Assembly: GCA_907165135.1 (NCBI GenBank) | Contig: OU015566.1 | Location: 8,106,157 to 8,170,156, forward strand | Origin: Oikopleura dioica | Taxonomy: Eukaryota > Chordata > Appendicularia > Copelata > Oikopleuridae | Length of the DNA: 64,000 nucleotides | Reading direction: 5' to 3' | Shown: positions 26,239-37,147 of the stretch, one piece after another | How the letters are laid out: each line of letters starts with the position of its first letter | Numbering within the stretch: position 1 is the first letter of the stretch | Made by a program: the position numbers and the translations under genes | Notes under the pieces: model-generated | Told to the model about the DNA's origin: nothing | Databases searched by the model: none | The model's input: the letters and a program-made list of their open reading frames with translations, nothing else

Positions 26239-27938
26239 CGTCGCGTATTCTTCATGATCTTTTTATCGGATTTTATAACCTCAGTTTCGTTTACAAAAGC
26301 TTTTATGACGTAAAAAACATGTTTACGGGAAGATAACCGTGAATCCGTTCCTAAACAGAATTGAAGCATGACAATATTCATCAGAGCAAATGGTTGGGTC
26401 GCCAAAGAAATTGAACCAAATATAAATCTTCAAAGTCGGTGATTAAATAAACATATTTAACAATTATTACCCGAAAACCGCTGGTGGGAACACAAAATAA
26501 TATGTTGGCGTCCAGACGACGCTGAAAACACGCCCAAAATTGTGCAATAGAATCGATCTAAAAAAGTATATGACTAGCAAATAGAGTTCAGAGATGTACA
26601 TACATGTAGGCAATAAGTTCATTTTGTTGCGCGTGAAAGATGCTACTCAAAGACATAAAGAAAGCTCCGATCGCGAAGGAAAGTCCGATTCCAAGTCCGG
26701 TCCCTTTGAGTCGACCATATTTTGAAGTGAACATATCTAAATAAAACACCTAGAAAAATGTCTTGGTACTAGAATTTACCGATCATAAGCCCAGGTAAGA
26801 TATTAACCGGAAAGAACGCCAGCGCGAGAATACTTTGGAACTCGTTAATTTGCTCGTTGAATATCTTCGGGTCGGTTTCTTGCGCGACCCATTCAGGCCA
26901 ACCGCTCCCAAGCCAACTTGTGAATGCTTGACGACGGATGACCATCGCCACGTGGCCGACAAGGACAAGAATGTAGTTGAATGTGTTCGCGCAGTCGCCG
27001 AAAACCATCTTCAAATACGATGTTTCCGGTTTCGGAGGCGCTTTGGGTGCCGCTTTAGATTTATCTTTCTCGCCTGAGCAACCCATGCAATTCAAGAGGT
27101 ACGAGTTCTCCATCAAGCTGAACTCATCATTCGTCTTCGCCATGGGGACATGATTCGGGGTCCAAACAATAATCTTGATCACCGCGAATGAAAGATACGC
27201 GACGAACCATATCCACCAAACAGTGTCAAATTCTAGCCCTAGATTGTCCATCATCAAAGTTATTATCCAGCCAACAGATCCAGCAGTTCCGAAAGCGCCA
27301 GAAAGAATCTGCATAAGCGTCGCCTTGATCGTAGGGGTCGCAAAGCATGATTTCAAATTTATGACATGGCTGGCTAAAAATGAGAGTGACCCCCTTAAAT
27401 CAATTTGACTTACAAAGGCCGCCCATAGCGATAAGAGGCCAAGCTAGCCAGATAAGAACTTCATTTTCTTCGACAAAGGTCATCGTAACTAGTCCAGCTG
27501 CAAATATCGCAGTGGTAATTAATCGTGGAACAAAGAGTCCTATCTTGTCCGATACGATCCCAATACAAAGATTATAAAGCGACATCATGATACAACTAGT
27601 TGTGTAGATATTGTTGAAGAGGGAATTTCGTTCATCACAGTTTATGAGAATTATTTCTCCAGTATTTTGATCAATTTCTGTTTCACAATATCTTAATAAT
27701 AATTAGGACCTCTGTACTGTCAAAAATCTCTCTGAAAACTTTTAATTAAGTTGATTTTTTCAATGAAATTTTGAGCCGCAGAGAATCCTAATCTGGTGAT
27801 TAGTAAATTGACTTACTCTAAGAACATGTCTTTGCTTTTAAAAATCGTCGCGATTTGACCCCAAGAAATAAACATTCCACAAAATAAAAAATTCTCTATC
27901 GTTTGTAGCACCACGCATAATATATTTCCAATAAACAT
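26235..27938 (-). CDS. Major facilitator transporter, SLC43-like
   Basis: The ATG at 27938 follows TTTTCTAGGATAAAATA, a likely trans-splice acceptor. Exons recovered include 27938-about 27820 (TM1), about 27720-27405 (a loop with Cys, then TM2-4 with GIVSDKIGLFVPRLI, an MFS loop 2-3 motif), 27356-26770 (TM5-8 and a Lys-rich loop), and short exons to the last TM (FGFIFGSISLATQPFALMNIV). The frame stays open past that helix to TGA 26235-26237. The gapped pattern (IAMGG...Q/K before TM5, SGAFGTAGSVGW) resembles SLC43 (LAT3/LAT4/EEG1) facilitators of amino acids or purines; the substrate cannot be predicted. Confidence 0.7.
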
Positions 27939-28724
27939 TATTTTATCCTAGAAAAGCGAAGAAAATTTTTTGCCAATTAATCTCTTTCGGCAGTTGGTTA
28001 TTGCGTCTAAATACGTAATAGTAAAAGATTGTACGGGTTGTATGCATTTCATGCCGAGTAAATATGGCCCGCGCCAAGGGTCAACAGAGGTCCTGAAACG
28101 AAAGCTTTCGGAACATTCTAGCTTTTCGACAAAGTTCAATTTTAAAGACTACTTTCAGTTGTTGATGGTAAAATTTTTTCAAACCACAAATTACGAGGCT
28201 GTGAACCAGACGATTCATAAAGACTTTCAATTATTTTTCAATATGTGTTTTAAATAACCGGTAAATGATATTGACATGTAAGCAAAGAAATGATGCGCTT
28301 GATGAGGTCGATTTTGTAGAACCAAAAATTGACACCTTATCTTCTTCGTTGATAAAAGTCAAATTGAAAATAGGGGTCAGGAAGTCTACCCCGAGGAATA
28401 TTTGATATGAATCCGATCGTTAAAACTATGGACGCTTAGCAAATCGTATTAACACGGTCTGAGATTTAATAGTGTTGAATTACGTTGCACTCAGGTCAAT
28501 TACGCGCCCGGTAATAATCATTTTGAAGCAGAAATGGTTTTCTTTATAAGTTATGGCTCCCAGAAGAGCGTTAGCTGCTGCGCAAAGCACAACACTCACG
28601 AGTTTTTACGAGCGAGCTAGTCAGATTTCGGCATATTTTAATCTCTTCAACATAATTCACCGTTAACTTTCCGCAGAGAGAGAGAGTATCTTTTTTTGAG
28701 TGACCAAATGATTTTATGAAGAAG
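27939..28724. other. Intergenic between divergent transporter and ZP genes
   Basis: Overlapping 60-95 codon frames occur on both strands at 27948-28257 but neither has a domain or a good splice context. Nothing else is seen apart from the acceptor at about 27947 for the SLC43-like gene. Confidence 0.35.
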
Positions 28725-31038
28725 ATGCCGCTCAGAGATAAATTTCTACTCCTGACGGTTATAGGACTAGCAAGGTAAAAAACATCACACATCAAGAAGA
28801 CCATTTGTAACATCCGCGTCATTTAGAGCACAATTTCCCACCTGTCCCGAAAATCTTAGAGCTCAAGGAGATTCAGTTTTTATAACAAGATGTAATCTTG
28901 AAGGTAACTAAACTCCTCATTCCGTAAATGTATCCATCTCTCAAGAATTCACGATCATCGTTGAGCCCCAGTGCTACAACAATATCACGACGGAAGAGGC
29001 CCACGATTTGGATAAGTGGATCATAACATCGTACAAAGTTTCTGAGGTCGAGAACTTCGATGCAAGTGTAAATGCGACCTGCACTGATGAAAAACAAAAC
29101 GGACAAACAAGTTACTGGCTGAATGGCGAGAAACAAGAGAATGTCAACGCCGATTACTTTAATTTTCAACACAGGAAGAGTTGCTAAATTTCAAAATGGT
29201 ATTGTACTAAAGGTACTTTGGATGACCCAAAAAGTTAGGACTATCAAAATAGTAAAGTCAATGTTTCTTTTGAAGAAATAATTGATTTACTCCGTCATCA
29301 TAATTTTATCGAGTGACACCGTAAATAAAAAGCTTATCACAAAGCTGATAATTACTGCCAATAAAAATTGACAACACGGAAAAGTGATTGTGGAGGAATA
29401 GAGCTTCAGAATCCGGAAGATGGAACAGATTCATTCTATGAAGTCTGGATTGCGCAGCTTGAGAACGAAGGAACCATTATAACGGGCGAGTGGAATGTCC
29501 GTTGTGTTGTTCAAGACGAAGAAACTGATGCAGCAACGTATAATATCGATACATCGAGGTAAATTTCATGATCAAAAATGTGCGTTTCAAGGTTTGATTT
29601 AGCGATGCTTTTGACAGCACTGGATACATAAACGCATTAGCTCTTGAAATTCAAAGCCTAGAGGTACCCTTAACAATGAAACTTCCCCAATGATCGTGAA
29701 TTTACTTCAAGAGCGAGGCGCCGAGACTTGGTGAGCTTCAAAAAGTCGTCGTGAAAACAACGGCCTCCAGCGCGAAGGTCTTGGTTTGAGCTCAACCTTG
29801 CTTACTCACATTTGAGCCCAAATCAAATTTTATTTTTTACGGTCTTTACCGAGCTTAATCCAATCAAAGCTACTCAACGCTATCACAGATTTTTACAATA
29901 TGCCCTATTTCTAAACACTTTAAAGTTTATACGCTCTTTTTCACCTCTTCTTTTTCCAATAAAATCATATTATATTGAATTATTATATAGATTCTATTAA
30001 TAATAGACTATTATGCACCTGATTAAAATCATAAAATATTTGGTGTGATCAAACCCACGTCAAGTTTAACGAAACCTTCGAATTCCGACTGGATAGGTGC
30101 TGGGGAAACAATGGTGAAAATTGGCAGTCGTCGAAATTCAAACAGATGGTGATTCTGGGCGAAGAGGAACGGTTATATTAAATCAATATAATGACTATGA
30201 TAGACCACTATCATTCACGAACCTGCATCATATCAAATAATTAACGGTTATAAAGACATCTGGTTGTCCCAACTCGCCGATAATAACAACTTACTCTTCA
30301 AAAGAGTTCCAATTCAGGAATAGGCTCGTAATTATCTGCTGAGTCATCAGAAGCTCTCGTAAAGAAAAGTGCATATTTCTACAACCTTGTTTACTTCCTT
30401 CATGACTTCCGTATCCGATTGATTTAAACATAAATAGTAGTTCGAAAGCCTCAAAAAAGAACTTTTAAGTTTCCCGGCAGGTGCGTTTCTAATCTAATTA
30501 AACCTTTTTCCAGGGGTCAGTTGTGCCTGGGCCACACATTTACACAGATTTTATGCGGGACAAGCTACTTTAGCAAAGTCTCAATCTTTCTCTACTGAAT
30601 ACGTTTCTTGTAGTGACACGGTGCGAATTCAATGCGAAGTCAAAATTTGCGAGAGTAAGTAAAAATATCGGACTCCAAATCTTGAAAATTGTCCATGATG
30701 GTGGACCAATTTAGTAATCTGTTAGAAGTTTTGTAATCCGATCTTTTAGAGGGCGAAGACGGATGTGAAGAACCAGGATCGTAATTTATGAACTTTACGG
30801 CAGTCACGTGAAGTGAAAATCTTTTTCTTGAGTAATGCTTTGCCACAGTCATAAATTCAAGGCAGACTGCTCGGAAGGACAAGGAAACTCCGGAAATTCC
30901 GGAAATTCTGGAAACACCCGAAAGAAGAGAAGCATCGGAAGTCCGAATGAGAAGAAAATTTTGTTAGCTGAAGGTATTGAATGTTTACTCCAATATAAGT
31001 TTCTTCTTTTTCTAGCTTTTTTCGATTATGATGCCTGA
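28725..31038 (+). CDS. Zona pellucida (ZP) domain secreted protein
   Basis: Exon 1 (28725-28774) encodes a signal peptide (MPLRDKFLLLTVIGLAR) and joins in phase to 28827-28903 and 28946 onward, giving a Cys-containing ZP-N half. Exons near 29378-29562 carry SDCGGIELQ...YEVWIAQL...VRC, typical of a ZP module, and those near 30060-30640 the ZP-C half (FEFRLDRCWGNN, SGCP, VRIQCEVKIC). The last exons (30847-30978, 31016-31038) contain three GNS repeats and an RKKR furin site, the usual end of a ZP module before release. Several joins (about 29150-29380 and 29700-30300) are unresolved, and one needs a GA donor (about 30651). No transmembrane segment follows the furin site. ZP proteins polymerise in egg coats and epithelial matrices; the tissue here is unknown. 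Confidence 0.6.
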
Positions 31039-31660
31039 AGAGTTGAGTCGATGATTCTTTCCCAAAAACTCCGGACCTGCCAAAGATAGTTCCATTCTAT
31101 GTATTCAAAGCAAAATTTATACCAAACAAAATAAATATCCATAGCTATCATAATTGATTGATGATTAATCGAAGATTTTACGCTCATCCGTAAAAGCATC
31201 TATGAAAAATGCAGCTGGAAATAGCTGGCATGTCAATAGAATGTCAGTAGACCAAGGTCTTAGCGGCGCGGAGAGAGGTAGTAGCGCGGAAATGCGCCCC
31301 CTCGTGGTTACCTTCTCATACTTGACATGGTTCTTGAGCATAACATAGCCATAAAACAGAGAGTTTATTCTTACAAGGAGAAAATAAAGGAATAAAATGG
31401 CTTAGAACGAAAGAAATAGGCTCAAAAAGGTAAGATTTCTCCCTAAAGACGAAAAAATATAAAGAAAAAATTTTTAATAAAGAGAAGTAAAAGCAACATT
31501 ATGTTCGAGCATCAAGTTCCCAGAACATCAATTATGCAGCACTCAGTCTAAATTCTCTTTTTGAGAAATTATTTTCAATTAAAAATTTATTCTAGCAATT
31601 AAACTTTCTAAAAGTAACGCCGAACTTTAAGAGAAAAAGAGAGAATATACGCGGCAGAAG
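31039..31660. other. Intergenic region
   Basis: Contains an AATAAA near 31129 that could end the ZP gene and otherwise AT-rich DNA with a GC-rich patch at about 31255-31310. No gene is seen. Confidence 0.35.
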
Positions 31661-32608
31661 ATGGGTTGGAATCCAAACTCGTGGCGGGAGTATGCTAATT
31701 ACGAGTGTGCAAAGGCTCATGTTGGAAATAATGGAAGTATGAAAATCGTCCAGTGTTATTTCAGGTAAAATATTGATGTGTTCGGCGTTTTCTTCGTATT
31801 TGTTTAATGTTCTTTATAAATTGAATAATCAGTGAAACATCATTTTATATTTGCATGTATCTGTCATTATAGTTTTATGTGATTAATATAAATTTCAATT
31901 CATGTTTATCAAATATTTTTTCAGTCATCTAAATCGCTAAAAAAACAAAATAAGTAGGAATAACTTTAGCAAACTATGCAAATTTACATTTTCTGGTATC
32001 AAAGTTAGAAGATGTCGAAGATGTTTACATATGTAGTAAGAAGCAATTCGCATGTGTGTTAGTCGTTTCACTATTTGTTACACTAGGATATGTTGTAGCT
32101 CTGAAAAAGTGAAGCTACCACGCTGTCTCATTGACTTTTCCGCTCGACTTTTTGGCGAGCAGGAATGTCGTCAGCACATGTTTCAGCTCTACGAAAATCT
32201 CAATCCTTCCAACAAAATCGTAAGCTCCCTATTTCAACTAGCAAATTACAGTAACCTTGCTGTCTTCCAGCACAAAGATAACATCGACTGGCAGGAAAAT
32301 CTGCGCGACGAGCTTTTCGGAATTATTTATGATAAAAAAGGTAGAAGAGGAAAAATTATTCAAGGTAAAAGAAAACCCCTTTAATTATTTTCTAACAGTG
32401 GAATACTTCAGGAGAATATCTTCAACCGTTACCGCAAGAAATCATCAATTATTTCATCATTGGAAGTCTCGGCTTGATCTTTCTTCTCGCTCTGATATTC
32501 AGAAAAATTCGAACCCGCAAGAAGAAAAATTTGACATTCACTCGATCAGTGGACGACTGTCTACTCGACGAAAAGAGCTCTAAAGACGAAAAAGTACTTA
32601 TATCTTGA
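31661..32608 (+). CDS. Single-pass membrane protein of unknown family
   Basis: Four exons in phase: 31661-31764, 32087-32219, 32271-32340, 32412-32608. The 168-residue product has a Cys-rich N-terminal half (six Cys over about 60 residues, including CYFRICC), a neutral middle, one transmembrane helix (YFIIGSLGLIFLLALIF) near residue 120 and a basic RKIRTRKKK stop-transfer with a short cytoplasmic tail. There is no clear signal peptide; the N terminus begins MGWNPNSWREYANYEC, so it may be a signal-anchor-type protein or lack its first exon. Intron 1 is 322 nt. Confidence 0.6.
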
Positions 32609-33720
32609 AAACTGCCACTCTTTAACTTGTTTTTGCACAAAAAACTTTGAAACAATTTGAAAGCGAATTGCTCTTGATTTCATTTTAAATGACTTGATGT
32701 TTTAAAAAGGAGAGTTCAAGACAATACAGATGCGCTGATCTTACTGTCTGGCTGACAGTAAACTCACAGTCAAACTTTTTTGAGGGCTTGAGGGCTGAAC
32801 CTCTTCTTGAATTGTTTCTGCGTCCTGGGATTGGAGTCTGTTCAATTGCCCTGTTAATTATGAACCGTGACACCCTTAAGCGTGCATGTGTTTTGATGAA
32901 TAACTAACACCTTCTGTAGTCGGTTACACGTTCTTCCTAGAGCTTATTTCAAAACTAACATTCTTCTTGCAGCACATTTACATTTTAGAGAGAGCTACAA
33001 GTAAAAAATACAACCAGATACAGACTCATAAAGAGGCGTTAAAACAGAGAAGCGTTCACTTGCAACAGAAGATTCCAAAAAAAAATCTATTTTTTTTCTC
33101 TTGTTTTTGACGGACTTTGATGGACGGATGGCTTTGCTTCCATCCATTGTAAGTTTTTTTGTTGTTTTCGTTGATTTTGAAGGATAATTAAAAAATAATT
33201 ATAAGAAGATTTTTTTGGGAATTGATAATAGCAACTTTGATTCACATTTTTTGCACTACCGTTTTTGCCAGAGAGTCTCTGGAATATTTTCTCGAACAGT
33301 TACTTTTGTACAGACGAGGAGTTCTTGGGTATTTTCGTTCATCGCTCATCTGACAAAAACTCCAGTCGATATTAAATAAATGAACAGCACGTGGTTTTAT
33401 TCAGCCGAAAAGTGAATGCACTTTTGAATTCCGGTTCAGCCCCTCGAAAATTCTTGAAGCTACTGATAATTGCTTGCCGTCTATGCTCAAATTCTGGTCT
33501 ATTTTTTGTCTATCATTGCACATTGTTGAAATAAAAAATTCAGCTCCTTCGTTAAAAGACTCAAAAGGATGATCAAGGAATGTTCACAATGGGGCTGTGT
33601 TGTCAAAGGTTCTCAATATTAAAAACATTGTTGTTTCCACTTTCCAAAATTATCAAAAGAAACCTCTTTCGCTTAAAATCGTGTTGAACCTTTTCGTCTG
33701 ACTCGTGTCTCTTGTTGTGC
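32609..33720. other. Intergenic, AT-rich
   Basis: No coding stretch with splice support. Mononucleotide runs near 33080-33110. Nothing else noted. Confidence 0.35.
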
Positions 33721-34011
33721 ATGGGTTGGGAAGACGACAAACTGCTAGAGTGGTTTGCTGTGCAAAAGTTTAACCAATCGTTTCAACAGCAGGAAGAAAT
33801 GGTGAATAATTACGGCTATGAAAGGCGCCACCAGAGGGTTTACTTCCAAAATGGCCAGGCGAGCAGGGAGGTTTTTTAAGCCAACATAGAAGACTTGAAA
33901 GCTGAGAAATTCACCTTAGTCCGTTTGAAAACCTCAAGAGTGCATGGAAAAGACCAAAGGATGAGTGGAGAATTCTACACATGGAAGAACATGATGAGAG
34001 AGTTCAAATGA
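33721..34011 (+). pseudogene. Open frame broken by one in-frame stop
   Basis: From ATG 33721 the frame runs 52 codons (MGWEDDKLLEWFAVQKF... REVF), meets TAA at 33877-33879, then stays open in the same frame for 43 more codons to TGA 34009-34011 with balanced composition (Lys, Arg, Glu, Phe). Both halves look coding. Possible readings are a decaying gene, a read-through stop, or an error in the TTTTTT run before the stop. No family is recognised. Confidence 0.35.
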
Positions 34012-34112
34012 ATATGGGATCGAGTTTTCAAGTTCGTCTTTTTTCTTAAAAAACGATCCGTTTTTTCTCACGAATTATATTATCTCATGAGCGATTTGAA
34101 AACTTGTGATAG

Positions 34113-34441
34113 AGTTTGACGCGGCAGCTGCCGAAGAAGACGACGAAGATGATGGCTCATCGTCTGGATCAGAAGAAGAAGATGACTTGTAAACTTGTCT
34201 CAGTTGATAAGCATTTATTAATAATTCCAGGGCGCAAGAACAATACGAAATGGACATCGCTTTCGACATGATAGAGGAGTCTGACGGCGGCGACACTGAA
34301 AATGATTTTGAAGGCGAGTTTACAGAAATTTCCATTACGCTATCTGATTATTCGCCTACTGGTGGAAGGAGAGGGTTAATTTGTATTTTCAGGTGTTTAA
34401 TTTCGACGAAAATTTTTGGTTTGTATAATCATTTAGAGTAG
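34113..34441 (+). CDS. Exons of a small acidic protein
   Basis: Exon 34113-34188 (AAA then long Asp/Glu/Ser runs) joins through a 42-nt GT..AG intron in phase to 34231-34441 (AQEQYEMDIAFDMIEESD...). The upstream exon carrying the start codon was not found; it may be the broken frame at 33721 but the phases do not fit. Function unknown; such acidic tails occur in nuclear proteins. Confidence 0.4.
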
Positions 34442-34928
34442 ATAATAGTAGTGTTAGAATGTCAATTCCTGCAAATAAATATCGTTAAAATGCTCAACCC
34501 TTGTTAAAGTTGCTTCGTATTCGCCCGCTGTGAGAGTCCAGTTGGTTCAATAATTTGAAAAATTGAAGGAGCACTCTTTTTGTATCATAAAAATACTAAC
34601 GCTGCCAAATTTTTGCTACTAACCAAATTTACTTCTATTTGCCTTTTCTCTTACTCACCAAAAGCACTTCTAATAAACAAACGAAAAAAATTTGCAGATT
34701 CTTCATCAAACATTTCATTTTTGCCGAAAAGGAGAACTTGATTTTGGAAATTCAAAACTTGAAAAAATGTCCACAGAAGGTCCATTTTGGGAGAGACATT
34801 TGGGGCACATGGAGGAAACGGCGTATTATGGGCACGAGTTAAACTTGTCAACTTATTAAAATCAGTGATGAAAATGTTGAAAAAAAACTCGAAAAAGGAT
34901 TACCACAGTAGCTTATTTTGTTGCTGTC

Positions 34929-35439
34929 ATGTTTGGATTCGGTAAGTTAGGGTTCGGCGTGAAACCGTTTTATTTTTTTTGGCTAATAATTGTCATTTTC
35001 AGCTTATCAGTGGGTCCTGTTAAAATCCGATTCCGACACTAGAATGGCTGGAATCAACGTTTCAATCTTCTTCATCGTCATTCAGGAACTTGGTTGAAAT
35101 CATAGAAGCCTAATCATTTTTGTAAGAAATCAATTTTAGTTCACTCTCGAGATCGCAATTATAATTTTCAATTGTGCAATGTTTGTTCGATGACGGTCGC
35201 CAATAAGTGGCTTTATTAACCTTGTTAGTGCGCACTGAAAGCTTACGGTGGTTTTATTTGCGTCTTCGCGTACGCAATTGCTGGGTAAGGCTTATTATTT
35301 ATTGAGGATTATTTACGATCGTTATTTCTTCATTCTTTGAAAAATTATTTTAAGGATGGTTAGCTTTTACTGCCTTCCAGGAGTTGCAGAAAGGATCAGA
35401 GACGGGCCAAGAAAATTGAAGAAGAAAAAGACTCAATAA
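34929..35439 (+). CDS. Small two-helix membrane protein (about 91 aa)
   Basis: ATG 34929 opens a 13-nt first exon that joins in phase to 35004 onward (YQWVLLKSDSDTRMAGINVSIFFI), then to exons near 35148-35189 (FTLEIAIIIFNCAMF), 35234-35286 and 35356-35439. The joined product has two or three hydrophobic segments (ISIFF/TLEIAIIIF and GGFICVFAYAIAGMVSFYC) and a basic tail ending KKKKTQ, a possible ER retention-like end. AATAAA overlaps the stop. Family unknown. The start codon could lie in an exon further upstream. Confidence 0.5.
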
Positions 35440-37147
35440 AACTGCGATTATCACACAATTAAAGCGATACATTAATTCATAAAAATTGTATCAAGGATCG
35501 TTCTTGTGATTTTGAAGACAGATTCTTTTTAATAAATCAAGTCAAATCATTACCATTTAGATGATTTTAGACTAACAGACATGATCAATTCTGACATTGA
35601 TCGAAAATTCGTAAATTTACGAAAAATACTATTTTGTCGATTCTTTGGTGAATTTCGTCTTTGGCCAGTATAGTCCACGCTTCCGGATATGCAACAAAAA
35701 AGCGTGAGTTCTACACTTTGCCAATTCAAACTTCCCAGAATAATTTCAAGCAAAAAGAGTTTTCCATTTGGTCCTTCTCTCTTTCAAAATGGTTGAGGAT
35801 GGTTCGTCTTGGAACAAATTTACGTATTCACATGAAAATATAAATATGATTTTACTCTCTATCTCTTTTGTGTCTCTTGTGTAGTATTGTTGTACCGATA
35901 GTGCTGCTATCGATTACCGACTACGGGTAGGAGAATGAGGCCTTCTCGAGGGATCAGCCGTCGCGAAGAAAAAGTCCCGTTTTGGCGGCGCGAGAGAGCC
36001 AGCTACCCGCAAACTCATCGGACTTCCACCCTTTCTTATCGATAGTCTCTCGGTAATAGTGAATGTTTTATGCTTATTTGAAATCATGATGTGCTATTTA
36101 ACTTTATTTTTTTAAAGAAACGATGAAATTTCTAAAATTCTATTACAAAAAATTCGATAAAATCCCAACCGTTCTTGTTCCGGCCAAGTGATCAAAACGA
36201 GCAAGCGTTGTTCTATTGGAAAAAGAATAGTTCTATAGTATAGAATCTATACGATATAAGAACAGTACTCTCTGTCGTATAATTTCATCTCATAAATGAG
36301 GACATCTATCCGATAGGCCTTGACCAGAAGATGAATTGTTAATGCAATTATTTCTAGCTATGCAATGCGAATACTTCCCGATTTCCTTGGGTGAATAATT
36401 CACAATCGGGCGCACGTAAAATATTGAAAATATATCCACAACCTGATGGAATATTCAATTTCGTCGATCAAACATTACGCGTCTTGGGAGGAAATTGCTA
36501 GAGCATAGATATGCTCTTAGAAGTTTCACTCAAGCGGCACTTGATCAAAAAGACTGTTGCCGTAAACTGAAGCTGGGCGGATTTTTCTAGGGATCAAGCT
36601 GGGCTCACTTTACAAACACGATGTAACTGGGATACTCGATACACTGTTTAACCCCTTCTCGACACAACATACGCATCGGCAAATCCGCCAAGCCTAATCC
36701 ACCGGTAAAGAATCGGTACGGTTTCCCCAGTTTTTGGAAATTATCCAAAGTTCAGTTTACAAAGTTATAAAAACTTAAGTTCCATAGGCTATGAATTGTC
36801 TTATCGTAATGGCAAAAAATGGCCATTAATACAAGGAAGGTTAAAATCACAATAACAAGAAATCGAATCATGAAAATTATATATGCAGATAATGACAAAA
36901 TCAAATAAAAATCCTTCCGTTTCTGATTTTTTTTTTTCAATTAAAGAGAATCGAGATATTTTTGGATCATTCTGGGAGAGGGTAAAGTGTAATTGACAGT
37001 AGGTTGGTAAGCGCAGTTGGCTATTTTCAGTGGTGACACTTTGACTCGTCTTCAATTTTTTTCTTCAGCGCGATCTCTGATCTCCTAATTACTTGCATAG
37101 CGCTGAATCTCCCTGAATAACAGACGCAACTACAGTAAGAGAGAAAT
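35440..37147. other. Long intergenic region
   Basis: About 1.7 kb without a supported gene. Two related TATCGAT-containing segments near 35886 and 36035 are in partly inverted orientation, and GAGCATA/TATGCTC at about 36502-36520 could form a small hairpin. The last part should contain the promoter or trans-splice acceptor of the giant repeat gene. Confidence 0.35.

Noticed and set aside
27948-28257. 60-95 codon frames on both strands upstream of the transporter
   Set aside because: Overlapping frames on opposite strands with no domain or splice support; one strand contains the 5' acceptor of the transporter.
36591-36730. Possible tRNA
   Set aside because: No B box (GGTTCGA) and no cloverleaf could be drawn; no tRNA was found elsewhere in the window either.
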